Below are positions 14,829 to 19,986 of a stretch of 19,986 nucleotides of DNA, piece after piece (within the stretch, counting starts at the first letter, position 1; the number at the start of each line of letters is the position of its first letter). Below the pieces are notes generated by a model, which was not told where the DNA came from, ran no database searches, and worked only from the letters and a program-made list of their open reading frames with translations. The DNA comes from CAYGTK01 sp964352775 (GTDB lineage: Bacteria; Bacteroidota; Bacteroidia; Chitinophagales; CAIOSU01): assembly GCA_964352775.1 (NCBI GenBank), contig CAYGTK010000054.1, forward strand, positions 1-19,986, given 5' to 3'. Position numbers and translations under genes: made by a program.

Positions 14829-16634
14829 CTATTTAGCATCTGCACTAGCCAAACGGAAACCCGCTCTCCAGTAACCTGGGCGTTGCTCTGTACCGTAAGC
14901 ATTGCTAAAACGCTTATGTATCGCTAAGCGCTGCTTAGTAATATTCAAGAAAATGTAAGGCACATCCTCATGTAATATCTCTTGCATACGTTTGTAAAGC
15001 TCAGCGCGCTTAGTGGCGTCTAATTCTTTACGTAGGTCCTCTATCAACAGATCGCTTTCAGCAGTTCCAAAACCAACATAGTTAGATCCATCGTTGTAAG
15101 AGTCAGTATGCCATATCTGTTTAGGGTCGCTTTCTACAACACTACTTACCCATCCGCCAATGTAGGCCTCAAAGTCATGCTTCTTAGTAGTTTCTAAGAA
15201 AACAGCCCACTGTAATTCACGAATGCTAACAGCAATACCTGCTTTGCGAGCCTCTTCTTGGAAGATCAAACATACTTTCTGGCGACGCGCATTACCCGCG
15301 TTGTGAATTATCTCTAAGGTGAATTCTACACGTTCGCCATCTATTTCTTTGTCTAGTGTTCCGTTACCATCGCTATCTTCCCATCCGTCAGCAGCTAGCA
15401 TTTCTTTCGCTTTAGCTATGTCATACGAATATGGCTCAATACCTGTGTGGTAAAATTTCTTGTTAGATGGGTGGATGAACCCTACCGTGCGTGCGCCTAG
15501 TCCGTAATAGATCGTTTCAATGATCTTGCTTACGTCCATAATGTGAGCCAAGGCACGACGGGTTTCTTTACTTTTCAGCTTGTTGTTCTTCATGTTCAAG
15601 CCGATGTATTCATAGGCCATGAAGTTTGGTGTCTCTAGGTTGAAATATTTGTTGATCTTATCTGACTTAGGAAAGTCTTTTACAAATATTTTAGGGTCGA
15701 TACTACGCATTACATCTACCTTTTGTGCTTTTAGAGCGGTAATAGCTGTAGCGTCGTCGTTAATAGTCTCAAAAATAATGCGGTCTGGGCGTGGGCTTGG
15801 GAACAAGGTATTAATGTTCTTTAGGTTATCTCCCCACCAGGACTCCTTCTTTTTAAGGATCATTCGCTCGTTAGTTTCCCATTTTTCCAATTCGTAAGCT
15901 CCTGCTCCGGCGACTACTTCACGAGAGAACTTCTCAGAGTTAAAGAAGTTGGCATAACGTACAATGTCTTCATCGTTAGCTAACTCATCAGCTTCGTTAC
16001 TAAGCTGCTTAAGCGTGAATTTCTCCATAATGCCTTCTGGGTCATATATGTAGGCTGGGTGAATACCAAAATCACCACTTCCATTCTCTGCAAGCATGTA
16101 AGCTTCTTTACAAACGAATGTGAATTTCTTAGGGTTTTCAGCATCATAAATAATGTCTTCAATAAACTCGAAATAAGGCTTAATACGCTGGTTATCTACT
16201 TTCGGGTTCTTTATCACTTTTAAGGTGAACTCAATATCCTTTGCTGTAATGGTCTCCCCATTATCCCAAGCGGCTTCTTCTCTTATCTCGTAGGAGATAA
16301 GCAATTTACCATCTTCACGTACCTCTAGCTTAGGTAGCTCCTTTGCTATAACAGGAACTATTTCCAACGATTTAAAATCAATACCTAACAATGCTGGCTG
16401 CATATAGTAGCCCATGTAGGTAGTTTGCTCACCTTGACCGTTGATCAAGTTAATAGACTCCGCATCACTTAGTTCGCGGGCCGTTACTTCATACACTTGA
16501 CTAAATTCAACTTTTTCATCTGTGCCGTTATTTCCTTCGCCACCATCGCCGTCAGAACTGCCTCCACAGCCGCTAAATAGCAGTGCTGCGAACGACGCGG
16601 CAAAAAAGATCTTCGAAATTATTGAACCGTTCAT
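14829..16634 (-). CDS. Extracellular solute-binding lipoprotein, family 5 (peptide/oligopeptide ABC importer)
   Basis: This is a 601-aa lipoprotein from the ATG at 16634. An upstream in-frame ATG at 16682 would place extra residues before the signal peptide and overlap the -7 promoter box, so it was rejected. The signal peptide ends in the lipobox LLFSGC with acylated Cys23. The following GGSSDGDGG is a polar, acidic linker, a feature linked in Bacteroidota to surface or outer-membrane placement. SBP family 5 features include the ERELxx-like start with NLINGQGEQTTYMGYYMQPALL, the hallmark WDNGETITAKDIEFTL (about 123-138), the ADGWEDSDGNGTLDKEIDG block and the C-terminal HEDVPYIFLN. It captures peptides or similar ligands for the OppB/OppC-like pair encoded immediately downstream. 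It is the first gene of the minus-strand run. Confidence 0.92.
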   Translation of the reverse strand: MNGSIISKIFFAASFAALLFSGCGGSSDGDGGEGNNGTDEKVEFSQVYEVTARELSDAESINLINGQGEQTTYMGYYMQPALLGIDFKSLEIVPVIAKELPKLEVREDGKLLISYEIREEAAWDNGETITAKDIEFTLKVIKNPKVDNQRIKPYFEFIEDIIYDAENPKKFTFVCKEAYMLAENGSGDFGIHPAYIYDPEGIMEKFTLKQLSNEADELANDEDIVRYANFFNSEKFSREVVAGAGAYELEKWETNERMILKKKESWWGDNLKNINTLFPSPRPDRIIFETINDDATAITALKAQKVDVMRSIDPKIFVKDFPKSDKINKYFNLETPNFMAYEYIGLNMKNNKLKSKETRRALAHIMDVSKIIETIYYGLGARTVGFIHPSNKKFYHTGIEPYSYDIAKAKEMLAADGWEDSDGNGTLDKEIDGERVEFTLEIIHNAGNARRQKVCLIFQEEARKAGIAVSIRELQWAVFLETTKKHDFEAYIGGWVSSVVESDPKQIWHTDSYNDGSNYVGFGTAESDLLIEDLRKELDATKRAELYKRMQEILHEDVPYIFLNITKQRLAIHKRFSNAYGTEQRPGYWRAGFRLASADAK

Positions 16635-16679
16635 GTGTATAGTGTTTATATAGTGGTTGGAAATTGTTTCAAGTGGAGG

Positions 16680-16709
16680 CAAATATAACCAATTTCGGAC
16701 TTATCAAAA
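16680..16709 (-). promoter_or_regulatory. Bacteroidota-type promoter of the ABC importer operon
   Basis: On the minus strand TTTG (16708-16705) and TATATTTG (16687-16680) are separated by 17 nt. The -7 box matches TAnnTTTG exactly. The start should fall near 16675, giving a leader of about 40 nt before the SBP start codon. Confidence 0.65.
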
Positions 16710-16710
16710 T

Positions 16711-16725
16711 GCCCTGAAATAGGGC
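16711..16725. promoter_or_regulatory. Small palindrome GCCCT-gaaat-AGGGC in divergent promoter region
   Basis: This perfect 5-bp inverted repeat with a 5-nt centre lies just upstream of the -33 box of the ABC operon and 11 nt upstream of the divergent epimerase start. It could be an operator or a leader hairpin; nothing further can be said. Confidence 0.3.
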
Positions 16726-16736
16726 GCACAAAGGCT

Positions 16737-17657
16737 ATGCGTATGGCAAATGAAAAAGTTTTAATTACAGGAGGAAGTGGGCTTGTAGGTACTCGACTTA
16801 CAGATCTTCTTTTAAATAAAGGATATAGGGTAGCTCACTTAAGCAGAAGCCCCGATAGAATTCAGTTAGATGGAGTAAAAAGCTATAAGTGGGATACTGC
16901 TGCTAATTACCTAGACAAAGATGCCATTAAAGGGACTAACTACATTATTCACCTGGCTGGTGCTGGTGTTGCTGATAAGCCTTGGACCAAAAGCAGAAAA
17001 GAGCTTATTCTGAATAGCAGAACTGATACCGCCGACTTACTTTACAATACACTTAAGGAGACCGATCATCAAGTAAAAGCATTTATCTCCGCGTCGGCAA
17101 TAGGCTATTATGGCGACAGGGGAAATGAATTAGTTACTGAAGAAAGCGCAAGGGGAAAAGGGTTTTTATCAGATGTATGTGTAGCCTGGGAAGATTCAGC
17201 ATTTCAAATAAAAGACTTGGGAATAAGAACAGCCGCAATACGAATAGGGATTGTGCTTGCAAAAGAAGGTGGTGCTCTGAAAGAAATAGCTCGCCCCGTA
17301 AAGTTCGGGGTAGGGGCTTACCTAGGCGATGGTAAACAATACTACTCTTGGGTACACATTGATGACCTATGTCGCATATTTATTCAAGCACTAGAACAGG
17401 AAGATATGGTAGGCATATACAATGGTGTAGCACCAACACCAGAAACCAATAGGCACTTAACTGAAATGGTGGCTAAGGCTATGGGAAAATTCAATATACC
17501 CGCTCCTGCTCCCGAATTTGTGCTGAAGCTTGCCATGGGCGAAATGAGCGAGGTGGTGCTAAATAGTCAAAAGGTATCAGCTGAAAAGATACTTTCCACT
17601 GGTTTTAAGTTTCAACATCCTCAATTGTTACCCGCGCTGAAAGAAATTTATAGTTGA
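16737..17657 (+). CDS. TIGR01777-family NAD-dependent epimerase/oxidoreductase (YfcH-like)
   Basis: This is a 306-aa cytosolic SDR-fold protein. The nucleotide-binding loop TGGSGLVGTRL is at residues 11-21, with HLSRSPDR after beta-2. IIHLAGAGVADKPWT (about 69-83) and ISASAIGYYGDRG (about 116-128) are signatures of the TIGR01777 group. The C-terminal DUF1731 domain is recognisable from PAPAPEFVLKLAMGEMSEVVLNSQKV through ILSTGFKFQHP. The biological substrate of the family is unknown, and E. coli YfcH is the usual reference. Two possible starts exist, the ATG at 16737 and a second at 16743; they differ by two residues and either works. It is divergent from the ABC operon, and its last 10 nt overlap the end of the convergent SUKH gene. 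Confidence 0.92.
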   Translation: MRMANEKVLITGGSGLVGTRLTDLLLNKGYRVAHLSRSPDRIQLDGVKSYKWDTAANYLDKDAIKGTNYIIHLAGAGVADKPWTKSRKELILNSRTDTADLLYNTLKETDHQVKAFISASAIGYYGDRGNELVTEESARGKGFLSDVCVAWEDSAFQIKDLGIRTAAIRIGIVLAKEGGALKEIARPVKFGVGAYLGDGKQYYSWVHIDDLCRIFIQALEQEDMVGIYNGVAPTPETNRHLTEMVAKAMGKFNIPAPAPEFVLKLAMGEMSEVVLNSQKVSAEKILSTGFKFQHPQLLPALKEIYS

Positions 17658-18283
17658 CCCTCACTTTTAAACAACTTTTCCATAAAGTCATTGAAGTTGT
17701 CGGCTAGCTTAACAAGAGTAGCGTAGTTGTATTCATCTTGCACAGCTGTGTGCTTGGGGTGGTCAATGTCTTCTAGTATGGTGCTTATGTCATCATACTT
17801 GTTTATCACCGTATTTTGTCGCTCTTCAAAAAAGACCTTACTGCATGGGTGGCTCCAATGTACATCATAGAAGTATACATGGCCATAGTCGTCAAGATCA
17901 GCCTCATTCCCTATCACTAGTAGTCCATACTTAGCAGTGCGGCCAATAACAAGTACTGAACTAGGTAGCACCTCCTCTTGCATAAAGTGTAGGTTCTCTC
18001 TTATTAGCTCGTCAGGATAATCTCCTTCTATCAAGTCGGTATCTGGGGTACGCACACCAAACAGCTCAATTACACTATCACGTTTATTATCAATGTTTAC
18101 CGAAGCCGAACGATAGGGTACATTGGTGTGGAATGAATATTCACCTTCAGCTAAAAAACCACCATTGTGGTGCATTAAGAATTGCAGGTATTCTGCTGGT
18201 AATGCATCTAAAAACTCATAAAGTTCTGGGCTTAGGTTATTAACATCAAGCTTTGGATACGGGTCTAAAGTACTGGTGATCAC
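17648..18283 (-). CDS. SMI1/KNR4 (SUKH) family protein, second copy
   Basis: This 211-aa soluble protein has the SUKH opening motif ALPAEYLQFLMHHNGGFLAEGEYSF (about 27-51), then VIELFGVRT (71-79), ENLHFMQEEVLPSSVLVIGRTAKYGLLVIG (96-125) and GHVYFYDVHW (134-143), where a central Gly and strand pattern match the family. The C-terminal helices DDISTILEDI and LADNFNDFMEKLF close the domain. It is unlike the copy at 4490 in length and in its C-terminal part, so this is not a recent duplicate. SUKH proteins often act as immunity proteins, but no toxin gene is adjacent. Its stop codon lies inside the 3' end of the convergent epimerase gene. A divergent promoter region separates it from the pseudouridine synthase. 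Confidence 0.78.
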   Translation of the reverse strand: MITSTLDPYPKLDVNNLSPELYEFLDALPAEYLQFLMHHNGGFLAEGEYSFHTNVPYRSASVNIDNKRDSVIELFGVRTPDTDLIEGDYPDELIRENLHFMQEEVLPSSVLVIGRTAKYGLLVIGNEADLDDYGHVYFYDVHWSHPCSKVFFEERQNTVINKYDDISTILEDIDHPKHTAVQDEYNYATLVKLADNFNDFMEKLFKSEGQL

Positions 18284-18347
18284 GGTGTTTTAATTTAGAA
18301 GCAATAATAACAAAAACTACCTAAAAATAAATTTGACGAAAAGGGTA

Positions 18348-18377
18348 TTGTTGATATTAAGTAAAACTTTATTTTTG
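18348..18377 (+). promoter_or_regulatory. Bacteroidota-type promoter abutting the pseudouridine synthase start
   Basis: TTG at 18348-18350 (a second TTG at 18351-18353) precedes TATTTTTG at 18370-18377 by 19 (or 16) nt. The -7 box matches TAnnTTTG exactly. Only 7 nt lie between it and the ATG at 18385, so the mRNA is predicted to begin at or within a few nucleotides of the start codon. Confidence 0.65.
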
Positions 18378-18384
18378 ACTTAAT

Positions 18385-18990
18385 ATGTACCGTTACTTTC
18401 TTGTCTATAAACCTTTTAAAATGCTCTCGCAGTTCACACCAGAGAACGACTATACTGCATTGGGCGATCTAGCAGATTTTCCTGGTGATGTTTATCCGGT
18501 TGGTCGCTTAGATGCTGATAGCGAGGGACTTTTATTACTTACTAATGATAAGAAGCTAAATGAGCAACTGCTTAACCCAGAGCACGGACATGAACGTACC
18601 TACTTGGTGCAGGTAGAAGGTGAAATTGATGATGGATCCATAAGCACCCTGCAGAAGGGAGTTGTGATAAACATGGCAGGATACCCCCATGTAACTCATC
18701 CATGTAAGGTCCGCAGAATAGGAGAACCAAACCACCTTCCTGACCGCGATCCACCTATCCGTTTTCGTGCTTCCATCCCTACCAGTTGGATAGAGATAAA
18801 ATTGACCGAAGGAAAGAACCGACAAGTACGAAAAATGACAGCTAAAGTAGGTTTCCCGACTTTAAGGCTAGTTCGCGATTCTATCGAATTATTGGATATG
18901 GAAGATATGTTCTCTGGTAAAGTGGAAGAGCTAAGCCGCGAAGAGGTGTATTATAAACTGCGCTTAGGTAAGTTTCGCAACGTACGTTGA
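18385..18990 (+). CDS. 23S rRNA pseudouridine synthase, RsuA/RluE subfamily
   Basis: This 201-aa enzyme isomerises uridine to pseudouridine in rRNA. It starts directly with the catalytic domain (YRYFLVYKPFKMLSQF) and lacks the N-terminal S4 RNA-binding domain, as in E. coli RluE (23S U2457). The catalytic motif GRLDADSEGLLLLTND is at 40-55, with nucleophile Asp43. HERTYLVQVEGE (69-80), TEGKNRQVRKMTAKVGFPTLRLVRDSI (about 140-167) and the C-terminal helix complete the family pattern. RluE is the best guess from domain content, but RluB/RluF-type specificity cannot be excluded by eye, so no symbol is given. The first Met is needed for the family N-terminus, so the promoter 7 nt upstream implies leaderless translation. 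It is convergent with the cyclase-family gene, 4 nt apart. Confidence 0.93.
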   Translation: MYRYFLVYKPFKMLSQFTPENDYTALGDLADFPGDVYPVGRLDADSEGLLLLTNDKKLNEQLLNPEHGHERTYLVQVEGEIDDGSISTLQKGVVINMAGYPHVTHPCKVRRIGEPNHLPDRDPPIRFRASIPTSWIEIKLTEGKNRQVRKMTAKVGFPTLRLVRDSIELLDMEDMFSGKVEELSREEVYYKLRLGKFRNVR

Positions 18991-18994
18991 TCTT

Positions 18995-19741
18995 TTAAAC
19001 CAGCCTATACAACACAGGTTTGCTGGGGCTAGCATCTAACTCAAAACTTGCTATCTGTAAATTAAGCATGTAGGTGCCATCAGGAATAAAAGAAGGTACG
19101 TATATCAATTCCGTAATGGTACATTCTTCTCGAATGTCATCGGGGTATTGCCAGAATGCACGGTGCCCCAATAGTTTTCCTTCATCACTTTCCCTATCTA
19201 TTGATGGTGTATCCACCAATAAATGTTGCACCCCTAACTCTACTAAGTAACTAATGGCTTCGTGATGAATGTATGTTGGGTTAGTGCCTGAGTATTGATG
19301 GCGCATTTTAAAAAAGTCGTTCGGTAAGGTGCGTATCACTACCGCTTGTGGGTTCTTGCCCTTTAGTAAGCTTTCCAATTGATCTTTCTGAATTACTAGG
19401 TCGTTGTTTTCTTCATCAGGGTAAATGCTGATCAACTCAGCATCAAACCAAAATTGACGCAAGCATTCATTTATGGTAAATCGTTCCTTAGAGATATGTC
19501 CAACACACTCGGTATGTGTTCCATTACCATGAGGATTAAATTGTACATCCGTAAAATTAACACTCCCCCCTTCTCTTACCGAGCCTACAAAGTCGCCCAT
19601 ACGAACGGGCTCAGCAGTTACAGGTTTTGCCCACCATGCATTTACATTATTAGGCCCTACACGTAGTGGAATAGAAATATCTAGCGGACGCGAAAGGTCT
19701 ATTTGTAGTTCTTTACCTTTGTGATATATAGCAGCTATCAT
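18995..19741 (-). CDS. Cyclase-family metal hydrolase (kynurenine formamidase-like)
   Basis: This 248-aa protein of the PF04199 cyclase fold includes metal-dependent arylformamidases (KynB) and isatin hydrolases. The opening LSRPLDISIPLRVGP (16-30) and the metal-binding segment NPHGNGTHTECVGH give His71, His76, Glu78 and His82. The usual family pattern is HxGTHxDxPxH, so the Asp is replaced by Glu and the Pro is missing. LLVDTPSIDRESDEGKLLGHRAFW (about 173-196) is the second family signature. Kynurenine formamidase would place it in tryptophan breakdown, but no other pathway gene is nearby, so the substrate is open. There is no signal peptide, so it is cytosolic. The gene is divergent from the lipoprotein at 19847; a weak TATTTTCG on its upstream strand is a possible -7 box. 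Confidence 0.85.
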   Translation of the reverse strand: MIAAIYHKGKELQIDLSRPLDISIPLRVGPNNVNAWWAKPVTAEPVRMGDFVGSVREGGSVNFTDVQFNPHGNGTHTECVGHISKERFTINECLRQFWFDAELISIYPDEENNDLVIQKDQLESLLKGKNPQAVVIRTLPNDFFKMRHQYSGTNPTYIHHEAISYLVELGVQHLLVDTPSIDRESDEGKLLGHRAFWQYPDDIREECTITELIYVPSFIPDGTYMLNLQIASFELDASPSKPVLYRLV

Positions 19742-19795
19742 AGCAATAGTTTAGTGATACGTCCGAAAATAGTTGGAATTAGCCGAAAAACGCGT

Positions 19796-19823
19796 TTTGA
19801 CGAAACTGTTCTACCTACTTTTA
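19796..19823 (+). promoter_or_regulatory. Possible promoter of the right-end lipoprotein gene
   Basis: TTTG at 19796-19799 and TACTTTTA at 19816-19823 are 16 nt apart. The -7 box departs from TAnnTTTG in the last base. The start codon is 23 nt downstream, a normal leader length. The match is imperfect, so this is tentative. Confidence 0.35.
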
Positions 19824-19846
19824 CATTAACTAAACCATAATTGCAC

Positions 19847-19986
19847 ATGAAGCTTTTTAGAATTAGCCTTTTATTTTTTGCACTTAGCAGCTTGTTTTTT
19901 GTGAGTTGCCAAACTGCGAATGAAAACACAGATATGAACACGAATGAACCAGTAGTGCTTGACGACTCTACTCAAATAGCTCAGTT
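19847..19986 (+). CDS. Lipoprotein, N-terminal part (runs off right edge)
   Basis: The ATG at 19847 opens a frame that stays open to the window end (46 codons). The N-terminus MKLFRISLLFFALSSLFFVSC is a bacterial lipoprotein signal with the acylated Cys at residue 21; Gln follows it. After that comes a polar, low-complexity linker (TANENTDMNTNEPVV) typical of outer-membrane-directed Bacteroidota lipoproteins. The functional domain lies beyond the window, so no role can be given. An overlapping minus-strand frame over the same bases has no signal or family features. Confidence 0.8.
   Translation, partial: MKLFRISLLFFALSSLFFVSCQTANENTDMNTNEPVVLDDSTQIAQ

Noticed and set aside
19738..19941. 67-aa minus-strand frame at the right end
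   Set aside because: It overlaps the lipoprotein start on the plus strand, which has a textbook lipobox; the minus frame has no support.
1..19986. CRISPR array, integrase, IS element, phage or defence island
   Set aside because: No regularly spaced repeats, transposase or integrase motifs or known defence domains were found; the gene content is mostly housekeeping.

Overview
The window reads as ordinary chromosomal DNA of a Bacteroidota bacterium, probably of the Flavobacteriia/Cytophagia type. Three things suggest this: matches to the Bacteroidota housekeeping promoter (TTG, 16-19 nt spacer, TAnnTTTG) in front of several genes, weak or absent Shine-Dalgarno sequences, and the protein families present (a DUF6427-like membrane protein, a long DsbD, SMI1/KNR4 proteins, Bacteroidota-style lipoproteins). 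No rRNA, tRNA, CRISPR array, transposase, integrase or phage gene was seen.

Layout. Positions 1-809 (minus) hold a window-truncated Sua5/YrdC tRNA threonylcarbamoyladenosine synthase. Divergent from it lie a 61-aa single-span membrane protein, an overlapping 220-aa multi-span membrane protein and a 141-aa PH-like membrane protein (833-2143, plus). A roughly 320-nt gene-free stretch (2144-2465) contains inverted and direct repeats and ends with a strong terminator for htpG (2466-4346, minus). The htpG upstream region carries a textbook-spaced sigma-54 type -24/-12 element and a GACA-TTT-TGTC palindrome. A SUKH (SMI1/KNR4) gene and an NAD-dependent epimerase follow on the plus strand (4490-6194).

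From 16634 down to 6219 seven genes run colinearly on the minus strand. They are an oligopeptide-type ABC importer (lipoprotein SBP, OppB-like and OppC-like permeases, no ATPase genes here), an unknown secreted protein, a DUF6427-like membrane protein, purQ, and a DsbD with a duplicated N-terminal redox domain. Gaps are 6-60 nt and the first gene has a TAnnTTTG promoter, so partial or complete co-transcription is plausible.

The right end (16737-19986) carries a TIGR01777-type epimerase (plus), a second SUKH protein (minus, convergent, overlapping by 10 nt), an RluE-like 23S rRNA pseudouridine synthase (plus) whose promoter abuts the start codon, a cyclase-family/kynurenine-formamidase-like hydrolase (minus), and the beginning of a lipoprotein gene (plus).

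No obvious new multi-gene system is present. The best leads are the htpG promoter architecture, the DsbD domain duplication, large insertions in both ABC permeases, two promoters that predict leaderless or nearly leaderless mRNAs, and the repeat-bearing intergenic stretch at 2157-2411.
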